A program made the position numbers and the translations under genes. Positions 52,499-60,193 of a stretch of DNA of 64,000 bases are shown piece by piece. The stretch is from Pseudomonas sp. R76. Lineage in GTDB: Bacteria > Pseudomonadota > Gammaproteobacteria > Pseudomonadales > Pseudomonadaceae. The stretch lies in assembly GCF_009834565.1 (NCBI RefSeq), contig NZ_CP019428.1, positions 1,984,001 through 2,048,000 of the forward strand, in the 5' to 3' direction. The notes beneath the pieces are model-generated. The model saw only the letters and a list, made by a program, of their open reading frames with translations. It made no database searches and was not told the origin of the DNA. Each line of letters opens with the position of its first letter. The stretch's first letter is position 1.

Positions 52499-52980
52499 TG
52501 AGTACCGGAAGAATCCAATTCGCCGAGCAAGACGGGACCTTCGTCCTGAAGTTTGTCGGTGAAGTGCGCCTGACCTTGTGTTCGGCGCTGGATGCAACGA
52601 TTGAGCGGATTTTCACAGCCCTGAATTTCTCGGCGATCGTGATCGATCTGACCGAAACCCGCAGCATCGACAGCACCACCCTGGGCCTGTTGGCCAAGTT
52701 GTCCATTCTGTCTCGGCAGAAGGTCGGCCTGTTGCCGACTGTGGTCACCACCCACGAAGACATCACCCGTCTGCTGCAGTCCATGGGCTTCGACCAGGTG
52801 TTCAACATCGTTGACCGCCCGATCCCGTGCCCGGAATGCCTGACCGACCTGCCGTCGCAAGACCAGTCCGAAGAAGTGGTACGGGTCAAGGTGCTGGAAG
52901 CGCACAAGATCCTGATGGGCTTGAATGAGTCCAACCGCGAAGCCTTCCACGACCTTGTGAACGCCCTGGAACGCCACTAG
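52498..52980 (+). CDS. rssC: STAS domain anti-sigma factor antagonist (RssC-like)
   Basis: 160-residue STAS protein. The phosphorylatable site is in VIDLTETRSIDSTTLGLLAKL (serine of the SIDST segment), followed by a C-terminal region with CPECL and a helical tail. Its start codon overlaps the last base of the rssB stop (TGATG), so translation is coupled and the RssB phosphatase is its natural partner. Together with the anti-sigma kinase elsewhere they form a partner-switch affecting RpoS in pseudomonads; this is family knowledge, not seen here. Confidence 0.9.
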   Translation: MSTGRIQFAEQDGTFVLKFVGEVRLTLCSALDATIERIFTALNFSAIVIDLTETRSIDSTTLGLLAKLSILSRQKVGLLPTVVTTHEDITRLLQSMGFDQVFNIVDRPIPCPECLTDLPSQDQSEEVVRVKVLEAHKILMGLNESNREAFHDLVNALERH

Positions 52981-53005
52981 CCTCCCAGTTTAAACCCAAT
53001 TCAAA

Positions 53006-53094
53006 TGTGGGAGCTGGCTTGCCTGCGATAGCGGTGTGTCAGCCACCTATTCATTTCTGACCCACCGCTATCGCAGGCAAGCCAGCTCCCACAG
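53006..53094. repeat. REPIN-type inverted repeat 11
   Basis: TGTGGGAGCTGGCTTGCCTGCGATAGC and inverse around a 35-bp spacer. Confidence 0.85.
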
Positions 53095-53132
53095 TTTGAA
53101 CTGTGGCCGGCCTGAAACCAGCGAAAGGCACA

Positions 53133-53168
53133 AAAAAGGGCGGCACCCTCACAGGTGCCGCCCTTTTT
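53133..53168 (-). terminator. Bidirectional terminator downstream of tal
   Basis: AAAAAGGGCGGCACC-ctcaca-GGTGCCGCCCTTTTT; it is 14 bp past the tal stop and could also end rssBC transcripts. Confidence 0.9.
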
Positions 53169-53181
53169 GTCGCCGACTGCC

Positions 53182-54108
53182 TTACAGCTTGGCAGTCAAC
53201 AATGCCTCCAGCTTCTCCTGGTCCCGAGCAAACTGACGAATCCCCTCGGCCAGCTTCTCAGTCGCCATCGCATCCTCGTTGGACTCCCAACGGAACTGCG
53301 CTTCAGTCAAATGCACCCGCGCTTCACCGGCATGGCCTGGCGCCAACTTGCGCTCCAGCTTGCCTTCGTCCGCCGCCAGCTTCTCCAGCAGGTCCGGGCT
53401 GATGGTCAGGCGATCGCAGCCGGCCAGTTCTTCGATCTGGCTGAGGTTACGGAAGCTCGCGCCCATCACCACGGTTTTGTAGCCATTGGCCTTGTAGTAG
53501 TTGTAGATGCGCGTCACCGACTGCACGCCCGGATCATCCGAGCCGGTGTAGTCGTTGCCGTTGGCCTTCTTGTACCAGTCGTAGATACGGCCCACGAACG
53601 GCGAAATCAGGAACACACCGGCCTCGGCGCAGGCCACGGCCTGGGCGAACGAGAACAGCAGCGTCAGGTTGGTCTGAATGCCTTCTTTTTCCAGCTTCTC
53701 CGCCGCGCGGATGCCTTCCCAGGTGGAGGCGATCTTGATCAACACGCGGTCACGGCTGACGCCGGCTTTGTCGTACAGGTCGATCAGACGGTGCGCACGC
53801 TTGAGAATGGCCGCTTCGTCGAACGACAGACGGGCATCCACCTCAGTGGAAATACGGCCCGGCACTACTTTCAGAATCTCTTGGCCTACCGCCACCGCAA
53901 AACGGTCGCTGGCCAGGCCCACGTCGCCGTTGCAATCCTTCACGCACTCATCCAGCAGCTTGGCATAGCCTGGAATCGAAGCGGCCTTGAGCAGCAGGGA
54001 AGGGTTAGTGGTGGCGTCTTGCGGCTTGAGCTTGGCGAGGGTAGAAAAATCGCCGGTATCGGCTACGACGGTGGTGAATTGCTTGAGTTGTTCCAGCTTG
54101 GAAGTCAT
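53182..54108 (-). CDS. tal: Transaldolase
   Basis: 308-residue class I transaldolase of the non-oxidative pentose phosphate path. The Schiff-base lysine is in [18 protein letters not shown]; further marks are [20 protein letters not shown] and [13 protein letters not shown] near the N-terminus and [29 protein letters not shown] in the core. Start [11 protein letters not shown] at 54108; the frame runs upstream by 19 codons without a ribosome-binding site. Monocistronic, with its own terminator. Confidence 0.96.
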   Translation of the reverse strand: MTSKLEQLKQFTTVVADTGDFSTLAKLKPQDATTNPSLLLKAASIPGYAKLLDECVKDCNGDVGLASDRFAVAVGQEILKVVPGRISTEVDARLSFDEAAILKRAHRLIDLYDKAGVSRDRVLIKIASTWEGIRAAEKLEKEGIQTNLTLLFSFAQAVACAEAGVFLISPFVGRIYDWYKKANGNDYTGSDDPGVQSVTRIYNYYKANGYKTVVMGASFRNLSQIEELAGCDRLTISPDLLEKLAADEGKLERKLAPGHAGEARVHLTEAQFRWESNEDAMATEKLAEGIRQFARDQEKLEALLTAKL

Positions 54109-54489
54109 GGGCGTGCTCTGTCCTGTGGGTCTGATGACATTACCCGAGCGCCGACAAGCGCTCAAGGGCGCAAATGCGTTCGATCGTTTGCGAGGGCAAC
54201 AACCTGAAAACAGCCGTTTGAATCACCGGCTGCACTGCTAACTAGGAGACCAAAACCGCCGACAGGTTCAACCCAACTGCCCGATGACCACCCCGGTTCT
54301 ATGAGAGCTTGCCTCCTGTGGCGAGCAGGCTTGCCCTGCGTTGGGTCGCGCAGCGGCCCTAAAACCTGAGAACGCGTTCTAACAGAAAAATCGCATCAGC
54401 CTTACTGGGGCCGCTCCGCAGCCCAACGCAGGGCAAGCCTGCTCGCCACAACAGCCCAGCCAACAAACATCCCACTGACACCCAACCCC
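54109..54489. other. Intergenic region between tal and dusA
   Basis: About 380 bp. It holds the long repeat at 54317-54450 and no gene; an AT-rich part upstream of tal may hold its promoter. Confidence 0.6.
54317..54450. repeat. Third repeat family: TGTGGCGAGCAGGCTTGCCCTGCGTTGGG type
   Basis: Arms of about 45 bp (TGTGGCGAGCAGGCTTGCC CTGCGTTGGG ... CGGCCC) in inverted orientation around a 45-bp spacer, near the end of dusA. Clearly related in layout but not in sequence to the GTGGGAG REPINs. Confidence 0.85.
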
Positions 54490-55476
54490 TCACCGCCCCT
54501 CCAACAACTCCCCAGCCTGATCCAACAACGCCAAAGGATCACTCGCCTTATGAATATCCACCGACAACAACTGCCGAAACTTACGCGCCCCCGGAAACCC
54601 AGTCCCCAACCCCAACACATGCCGGGTAATGTGATGCATCACCCCACCACTGGCCAAATGCTCGGCAATATAAGGCCGCAACTGCGCCAACGCCTGCGCC
54701 CGACTAATTACCGGCGCCTCACTGCCAAACAACCGCTGATCCACTTCCGCCAGCAAATACGGATTGTGATAAGCCTCCCGCCCCAACATCACCCCATCAA
54801 ACACCTGCAAATGCTCCTGGCACTGCTCCAGCGTCTTAATCCCACCGTTCAGCACAATCTCCAACTCAGGGAAATCCTGCTTCAACTGCGCCGCCACGTC
54901 ATAGCGCAACGGCGGAATGTCGCGATTCTCCTTCGGCGACAACCCCTCCAGAATCGCAATCCGCGCATGCACCGTAAAACTGGTGCACCCCGCATCCCTC
55001 ACCGTCCCAACGAAATCACACAACTCGGCATAACTGTCACGCCCATTGATCCCGATACGATGCTTCACCGTCACCGGAATCGACACCGCATCACGCATCG
55101 CCTTCACGCAATCCGCCACCAGGGCAGGGTGTGCCATCAAGATCGCGCCGATCATATTGTTCTGCACCCGATCACTCGGGCAGCCGACGTTCAAGTTCAC
55201 CTCATCGTAACCGGCAGCCTCAGCCATACGCGCGCACGCGGCCAGGTCAGCGGGGACGCTGCCGCCTAGCTGGAGTGCAAGCGGGTGCTCGGCTTCGTTG
55301 TGGCGCAGGAAGCGCTCGTGGTCGCCGTGGAGGATCGCGCCGGTGGTGACCATCTCGGTGCAGAGCAGGGCGTGCTTGGAGAGCAGGCGCAGGAAGTACC
55401 GGCAGTGGCGGTCCGTCCAATCCATCATCGGGGCGATGGAGAAGCGGCGGGAGAGGGGAGCGGTTTGTAGGGGCAT
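54490..55476 (-). CDS. dusA: tRNA-dihydrouridine(20/20a) synthase DusA
   Basis: 328-residue FMN/NADPH enzyme reducing uridines of the tRNA D-loop. IAPMMDWTDRHCRYFLRLL at the N-terminus, the catalytic cysteine in VNLNVGCPSDRVQNNMIGA, VKHRIGINGRDSY and LNGGIKTLEQC, then the C-terminal tRNA-binding helices. The start MPLQTAPLSRRFSIAPMMDW at 55476 fits the family; the frame continues 45 codons upstream into the accessory region. Known as an integration locus for genomic islands, which often sit at its 5' end; here accessory DNA lies there. Confidence 0.95.
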   Translation of the reverse strand: MPLQTAPLSRRFSIAPMMDWTDRHCRYFLRLLSKHALLCTEMVTTGAILHGDHERFLRHNEAEHPLALQLGGSVPADLAACARMAEAAGYDEVNLNVGCPSDRVQNNMIGAILMAHPALVADCVKAMRDAVSIPVTVKHRIGINGRDSYAELCDFVGTVRDAGCTSFTVHARIAILEGLSPKENRDIPPLRYDVAAQLKQDFPELEIVLNGGIKTLEQCQEHLQVFDGVMLGREAYHNPYLLAEVDQRLFGSEAPVISRAQALAQLRPYIAEHLASGGVMHHITRHVLGLGTGFPGARKFRQLLSVDIHKASDPLALLDQAGELLEGR

Positions 55477-55618
55477 TGGGGAATCTGAGTTGGCGAGGCG
55501 AATGGGGCGCAGTTTATCAGGGATGGGTGCTGGGTGTCGGAGAGGTGTTTTCAGTGCGGTTAGCACTTTGTGCGGTATGAAGTGCGTCGGGGATCTAAAC
55601 GCGATCATCACGTGGGAT

Positions 55619-55645
55619 TTCGTGGTCTGACCCCGGAATCCCTCG
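55619..55645. repeat. Short dispersed repeat copy a (cgtggtctgacccc type)
   Basis: TTCGTGGTCTGACCCCGGAATCCCTCG; matches copies at 59999, 62127 and 62201. Confidence 0.7.
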
Positions 55646-55907
55646 ACCTTTACGCACTCACACTTTCACCCACACAGCGTCAGATGCTCACAAGTGCAGG
55701 AGGCCGGCAGCATTGGAGCGGCGGACATCCGCTACAGATTTGGGCTCAGCGGGCATCAACTACAGCGGCTCGCATATGAAAACCTGCAAACTCACGTTAC
55801 CCGCAAATAACCAGAGTTCACTTACCAATCCGATTACATTTCAGTGGTAATGGCAAATAGGAATCACTACCACTTGTCGGTTTAAATATGCACAAATGCA
55901 TTTTTCG

Positions 55908-55936
55908 TTGCCGTTATAGCTGTATGTGCATACAGT
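55908..55936 (+). promoter_or_regulatory. SOS-type promoter of the bacteriocin gene with LexA box
   Basis: LexA box CTGTATGTGCATACAG (55920-55935) has seven perfectly complementary base pairs on either side of a TG centre. It overlaps a possible promoter: -35 TTGCCG (55908-55913), 17-bp spacer, -10 TACAGT (55931-55936). Leader to the ATG is about 180 nt. Confidence 0.75.
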
Positions 55937-56118
55937 GTTTGTGCGGCGTGATGAAGGGCGCTGAAGACGGGTTTTTTTGTTCGTTGAGCTTCTCAGAAAC
56001 AGAAAACCTGGAGCCGAAGCCGTTCGTCAGAGCCTAGTAAGGTGATGAGATAACCAGTCGTTCATTTTACTGAGATATGAGAATTTTTGTACTGAATATA
56101 GCGAAAAGGAAATTCACT

Positions 56119-57963
56119 ATGGCTAATGGTGACACAATTTATCTCCCACCAATTGTAATCAGCGACGTTAATAAATATGAACCTCAGACGTTCGGAGGAG
56201 GTGGTGGTGACAGTGATTTTTCACATAGTCACACAGGACAGCTCATTAACGTTGCAACGCGTAATTATGTACTTAACACATATCCCCCTATGATTGCCCG
56301 GAATGTTAAGGACCAAGAAGCGACTTTTGCAACGAAACTTCAGTCGATGCCCGAATCTATTGCAAAAAGCATTACTGCAATAGAGCAAAATGAAGGTAGC
56401 CCTGAGAGCGAAGTCGATAAAATCGAACAGCATATTCGTTCGGTAGATACGCTAATCGCTCAAAAAACACAGGCGGTCGCCGCCCAAAAAGTGATTGCTG
56501 ATAAGTACTACTATGGAGACTTCTTTGGTTTCCCGACTATGCAGTTTATTAAGGATGCAATCAGCGGAAGCAAGACAAATTATCCTCCGGATAAAAACTA
56601 TAAAGAATGGTACGCCTCACTTGAGGCTGCGTATGCTGCAAAATATAGCAACCGCGAGATCAATTATTTGAATGCCCTGAAGCCGCACCTTCAGGCACAG
56701 GCTAATCAAGCACGCGCAGACGCCGAGGCCAAACGTATTGCCGATGAGGCGGCAGCTGCGGAAGCGGCGAGAGCCGCAGCAGAAGCTAAACGTATTGCGG
56801 ATGAGGCGGCAGCGGTAGAGGCTGCTAGGGTAGCCGCTGAAGCCGCAGCATTTAAAGCAGCTCACACGTTCAGGCTTACCGCAGCCGGTGCTACGCAACT
56901 GAGTACGGCAGCAGGCTCTATTGCCGTCACGGCAGGTTCAGGGATTACGTTGGAGGCGGCGATTCAAGCGGCTAAGGTAGCGCTGGGTACAGTTGTGAGT
57001 GCGGCCACGGCAGTCGGTATTGGAGCTTTGACATATTCAGAGTCCCTTGGCAACGGGGAGTTGCCCGCGACGATGCTGGACCTGCCAGCTAAGCAACTTG
57101 CGCCTGACCTGCCTGGTAATCTTCTCGAGGTAGCGGCGGCCGGTGGGACGGTTGATGTGCCATATCGGATTTATGGTGATCAATCGAAGTATTCGGTAGT
57201 GGCCACCCAGGTCACTGAGGGACTGGCCCCCACTGTTCCGGTAAGGGCGTTGGTGCTTGACCCTGTGGCCAACGCCTATACGTTTTCTACAACCGATACA
57301 CCGCCGATCACCCTGATATTTCCAATCGCGGCACCAGGTGATAGTTCAACGGCGTCCCCAGCGCAACCAGTGGAAAATCCGCTATATACCGGCATCACAC
57401 TGACGCCAATTGAGGTCAAAGCTGAGCCGTTTCCGATTGCCAGGCAGTTGACCATCCGAGATGGTATCTACGTGTACCCCGCAGATTCGGGTTTGCCGCC
57501 GATTTATGTGGTATTTAGTAATCCGTACGAAGGGGCTACCACGAAAGGTGAACACAGCGGACGGATGTACAATCCTGATAAAGCCGGAGGGCCAACCCAA
57601 GATCTTGATTGGACAACGGCAACGGTGACTCAGGAAGGTATTGATCTGGTTAAGTTGCATACGTCAAGATTCGATACATCAGACGCTAATAAAATTATGC
57701 TTGACCGACTTGAGAAAATTTTGAGTGGTCAGATATCTATTACTGATATTGATAAACGTTTTTATACACATGAAATTCGAGAGCTTGAGCGGTATAGGGC
57801 ATTGGGAATCGCAGATGGTGTGAAACCGAATGATGATACCATCTGGAATAGTGCCCATACTGCTACCTTAGAGGACTATAGGCTTAAAGATGGATTTGAT
57901 TTATTTTACACGCCGGAAGCGATAGAAGCTGATGATGCGCAAGTAGAGAGAGAAGCAAAATGA
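56119..57963 (+). CDS. S-type pyocin-like bacteriocin with unassigned killing domain
   Basis: 614-residue secreted-by-lysis toxin. Layout: N-terminal GDTIYLPPIVISDVNK and a Gly-rich run (GGGGGDSDF), as in S-type pyocins; a helical part with two near-identical 19-residue units starting AEAKRIADEAAA (residues 202 and 221); a hydrophobic translocation segment ending in LTYSESLGNGELPATMLDLP; the Pyocin_S domain, about 345-430; then a killing domain, about 440-614. The last contains GEHSGRMYNPDKAGG, KRFYTHEIRELERYRALG and WNSAHTATLEDY, with histidines H479, H514, H551 and H580, but no HNH nuclease motif, rRNase or pore-former signature. ATG 56119 is chosen on AAAGGAAA; an ATG at 56077 adds 14 residues. 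AT-rich. Its stop overlaps the immunity start. Confidence 0.85.
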   Translation: MANGDTIYLPPIVISDVNKYEPQTFGGGGGDSDFSHSHTGQLINVATRNYVLNTYPPMIARNVKDQEATFATKLQSMPESIAKSITAIEQNEGSPESEVDKIEQHIRSVDTLIAQKTQAVAAQKVIADKYYYGDFFGFPTMQFIKDAISGSKTNYPPDKNYKEWYASLEAAYAAKYSNREINYLNALKPHLQAQANQARADAEAKRIADEAAAAEAARAAAEAKRIADEAAAVEAARVAAEAAAFKAAHTFRLTAAGATQLSTAAGSIAVTAGSGITLEAAIQAAKVALGTVVSAATAVGIGALTYSESLGNGELPATMLDLPAKQLAPDLPGNLLEVAAAGGTVDVPYRIYGDQSKYSVVATQVTEGLAPTVPVRALVLDPVANAYTFSTTDTPPITLIFPIAAPGDSSTASPAQPVENPLYTGITLTPIEVKAEPFPIARQLTIRDGIYVYPADSGLPPIYVVFSNPYEGATTKGEHSGRMYNPDKAGGPTQDLDWTTATVTQEGIDLVKLHTSRFDTSDANKIMLDRLEKILSGQISITDIDKRFYTHEIRELERYRALGIADGVKPNDDTIWNSAHTATLEDYRLKDGFDLFYTPEAIEADDAQVEREAK

Positions 57964-58232
57964 GTGTTATTACTAAAATAGTGCAATCAGAAACTCCCGA
58001 GGATGTCATTCTTTTCGCAACTCGAAGTGAAAGTGGCATCTCATACCCAAGATTAGATGGGCTGTACAGTCGAAACGGCTGGATCAATGTTGGCAACAAT
58101 CTTGAGCTTATGAAATTGGTTCACAATATGGCGCTAGAGGGGTTGGTTGTTTATAAGGACTTAACCCTGACAAAAGGGCCAAACTGGAGAAGTCCAGCAT
58201 TCTTGTCTGAGAATAAATACACGTTTGAGTGA
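57960..58232 (+). CDS. Bacteriocin immunity protein (candidate)
   Basis: 90-residue small protein whose ATG overlaps the toxin stop by four bases (ATGA), the standard bacteriocin-immunity coupling. Sequence runs ITKIVQSETPEDVILFATRS, GLYSRNGWINVGNNLELMKL, MALEGLVVYKDLTLTKGP; the alternating helices and a C-terminal beta-hairpin could fit a winged-helix fold. It resembles none of the ImmE2/E9 or E3 immunity proteins, in line with the unusual killing domain. Assignment rests on context; followed by a terminator. Confidence 0.75.
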   Translation: MSVITKIVQSETPEDVILFATRSESGISYPRLDGLYSRNGWINVGNNLELMKLVHNMALEGLVVYKDLTLTKGPNWRSPAFLSENKYTFE

Positions 58233-58250
58233 TATATAGACTTGTAAGAG

Positions 58251-58277
58251 AAAACCCAGCGTAAGCTGGGTTTTTTT
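58251..58277 (+). terminator. Rho-independent terminator of the bacteriocin operon
   Basis: AAAACCCAGC-gtaa-GCTGGGTTTTTTT. Confidence 0.92.
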
Positions 58278-58351
58278 GCCTGGGCATTGAAAAGTTACTC
58301 TTCTCCGAATTTTGGACGCTCTTAATTTCTGTGCTTTTCAGGTACACCCAA

Positions 58352-58480
58352 ATGGACGATGGTCATGAGGCATTAGTTTTGTATTACAAGGATCTAATTG
58401 CTTTTTTGAGACGTGTCACGCCAAACTTCTATAACCTAATCAGACAAAACAGGACTGCGGAGTCCATTGACCGATTGTAG
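58352..58480 (+). CDS. Small open frame (42 aa), uncertain
   Basis: ATG-initiated frame giving DDGHEALVLYYKDLIAFLRR and then VTPNFYNLIRQNRTAESIDRL. The amphipathic Leu/Tyr/Arg pattern is protein-like, but the ribosome-binding site is weak (AGG 12 bases ahead) and I recognise no family. May be a remnant of a longer gene. The rest of 58278-58567 shows nothing else. Confidence 0.3.
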   Translation: MDDGHEALVLYYKDLIAFLRRVTPNFYNLIRQNRTAESIDRL

Positions 58481-58567
58481 TTAATATGTGCCGGAAATGC
58501 TGCTGAATGCGAACCCGGATGTTTTCAATTGTATTGAAGACGCTGCGGCAGAGTAATTTGCTCTGCC

Positions 58568-58873
58568 CTAGTGATTGATGGGGCCGACGATGTCGATTCC
58601 GCCCTTGCTAACCAGGCCAGCGCGGTCGTCGTTGGCCGGTATGTGGTCGCTTGGCAAACCGGTAATGACGACGCCGTTGGCGAACTGGCCGGGTGGGCTG
58701 AGCAGGAGCACCTGTTCGTCGAGGGTTGGCGGATCCCACTCACGGTCAGGCCCGGCGCGCAGGGCCAGCCATGGTAACCAGACGTGGTCAGCTCTGCGGT
58801 TTACCTTCACACCCGGGGGGCACCATCTGCACGCGATCTCACCTTTTCCCGCTTGTGGGTGGAGGGAATGCAA
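58568..58873 (-). pseudogene. Phage baseplate assembly protein V (gpV) remnant
   Basis: The frame reads HVWLPWLALRAGPDREWDPP, then TLDEQVLLLSPPGQFANGVV and ITGLPSDHIPANDDRAGL, which corresponds to the N-terminal OB-fold of P2-type gpV baseplate proteins (DWLPWL.RAG...W.P...GEQV..LSP.G....GVV...L). The normal continuation (TVIEYD and the spike part) is absent: it ends at a stop after SKGGIDIVGPINH. No neighbouring tail genes were found, so this is debris of a P2-like prophage or tailocin. Identification is by motif memory. Confidence 0.7.
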
Positions 58874-59036
58874 AGAGACGTTTTAAAGGGACGCCTGAAA
58901 GTTTGAAGTTTTTGTAATGGCCTCTATCGCTATTTTGTATTAAGAACTGTCAGTTTTCACAGGTTCTTCTTTTTTGGATTGCCCTCACCATGCCGGTGTG
59001 TGCAAATTTTATGTCATTTGGATCGTGAGGCTTATT

Positions 59037-59357
59037 ATGAAAAGATGGGCGTTTGTAGGCTTGACTGAAGCAGAAGAAGGGTTTGTTTATGTTAATGGTG
59101 TTGGCGTTTATGGCATTTATGAGGTTGTAGAATCTGAAAATAAGCCTGGAGGTTATGGTAAGTCATATAGGGAGATGATTGAATTGCGGGAGCGGATAGA
59201 TGCCATACTGCCTACCATTCCTGCGGGATATGAGCCGCATTGGGAGGAGTGTCCGGCACATGATTTGACGGGTTGGTATTTTGCGGGTGGCCGTTTTTTA
59301 AGTGGGAAAGATTTGGAGCGCTATCAGCGTATAGGAAAACTTGATTTTCCAAAATAA
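59037..59357 (+). CDS. Hypothetical protein (106 aa)
   Basis: AT-rich gene starting at an ATG preceded by GTGAGG. The product reads KRWAFVGLTEAEEGFVYVNG, YGIYEVVESENKPGGYGKSY and ends GWYFAGGRFLSGKDLERYQR, a soluble Tyr/Gly-rich sequence with no signal or membrane part. I do not recognise the family; location between a phage remnant and an antitoxin remnant suggests mobile origin. Confidence 0.6.
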   Translation: MKRWAFVGLTEAEEGFVYVNGVGVYGIYEVVESENKPGGYGKSYREMIELRERIDAILPTIPAGYEPHWEECPAHDLTGWYFAGGRFLSGKDLERYQRIGKLDFPK

Positions 59358-59717
59358 CCACGAATTCAGGCGTTTAGGGTGTTCAGTTTTTAGGTGTGGG
59401 TAGTTATCGTATTGGTGATGTAAAGCCCGATATCGATAATCACGCTTTAGATGATCTTAAAAGATTTGCCTCATTACAATGGGCGATTCAATTTAGGGGT
59501 TACAGCGGGGGCAAGTGACGAGTGCGGGTCTTTGCGCTGTTATTGATCCATTGCTCATCTGGCTAATAACACTATTTTATCGTCTTCTAATGTTCTACAT
59601 TGCTTGTAAATAAAACGGGTGACTGGGATCGCTTTAAAAATCTACTTTACGAGCTTTCAAGGCCTTGTACAGCATCTGGTCGGTTTCGATGAAACGGGTG
59701 AAGGCCTTGAGCTACTC
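59358..59717. other. Intergenic debris
   Basis: About 360 bp, AT-rich. One frame ending at 59518 (YRIGDVKPDIDNHALDDLKR then FASLQWAIQFRGYSGGK) looks like the C-terminus of a lost gene but lacks a start. The rightmost part, read on the minus strand after the antitoxin stop, has a protein-like frame (LKAFTRFIETDQMLYKALKA) interrupted by stops. No intact gene. Confidence 0.5.
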
Positions 59718-59882
59718 CTATTCGCCGGCACGCATCCCCGCCACCTGGTCATCGGTGGCGAAGTTGCCCTGGTCGGCTTCTTTTACTGCCAGCTCGATCT
59801 GGGCGGTCAGCGCTTGTTCGTGCTCGATGTAGTCGCGAAGAACGTCCATAGCTTCTGGTAGGTTCAGGGATAATCCAGTCAT
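59718..59882 (-). CDS. ParD/CopG-like antitoxin, orphan and possibly truncated (54 aa)
   Basis: The 54-residue product runs TGLSLNLPEAMDVLRDYIEH and then EQALTAQIELAVKEADQGNF, ATDDQVAGMRAGE. The beta-strand then helix start and the KEADQGNFATDDQV ending resemble ParD-type antitoxins. GAGG lies seven bases ahead of the ATG. Sequence beyond the stop is protein-like but frame-broken and no ParE toxin gene follows, so it is either a solitary antitoxin or part of a decayed pair. Recognition is by pattern only. Confidence 0.55.
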   Translation of the reverse strand: MTGLSLNLPEAMDVLRDYIEHEQALTAQIELAVKEADQGNFATDDQVAGMRAGE

Positions 59883-60193
59883 GGTGGCCTCAATGGTGGA
59901 CGCTAGTGGGGCATCTTAAACCGTGGAACACTCGCTTGAATCGACAGGTCGTCGCTAGGTGTATCCGGAAGTGATTTGTTCGACATCACTGCCGGAGTAT
60001 CGTGGTCTGACCCCGATATCCCTCGTGTTTGGTTGGGGCCAATGTAGGGTGTTTGTGGGGGACGTGGCGGAGCTTTAGTGTCGACGACTTCGAGTTGGCG
60101 TCATTGGCATGCCAACTGGCGTGTCTTACCAATGCCTCCTTCCTGGCCTGGCGATAACCTTCACTCACATTGAGTCGGGCGGAGGTTTGTTCC
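59883..60193. other. Intergenic region before the SDR gene
   Basis: About 310 bp. Contains repeat copy b (59999-60025) and no gene. A short leader with GGAGG before 60194 is the only signal seen. Confidence 0.5.
59999..60025. repeat. Short dispersed repeat copy b
   Basis: ATCGTGGTCTGACCCCGATATCCCTCG, nearly identical to copy a at 55619. Confidence 0.75.

Larger units (their letters stand above)
55477..56118. other. Intergenic boundary between dusA and the accessory region
   Basis: About 640 bp without a credible gene. GC-rich next to dusA, turning AT-rich from about 55,780. Contains the cgtggtctgacccc repeat (55619-55645), a promoter with LexA box (55908-55936) and a frame ending near 55,808 (AADIRYRFGLSGHQLQRLAY) that may be a relic. 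No integrase gene or direct repeat of the dusA end was identified. Confidence 0.6.

Noticed and set aside
55570..55779. 69-codon frame after dusA
   Set aside because: No start signal, mixed composition and no protein-like pattern.
57418..57963. HNH DNase domain in the bacteriocin
   Set aside because: The HH...H metal-binding pattern of the colicin E9/pyocin S type is absent; the histidines present are 30-40 residues apart.
59619..59861. 80-codon plus-strand frame
   Set aside because: It is the antisense shadow of the ParD-like frame, which has the better start and sequence.
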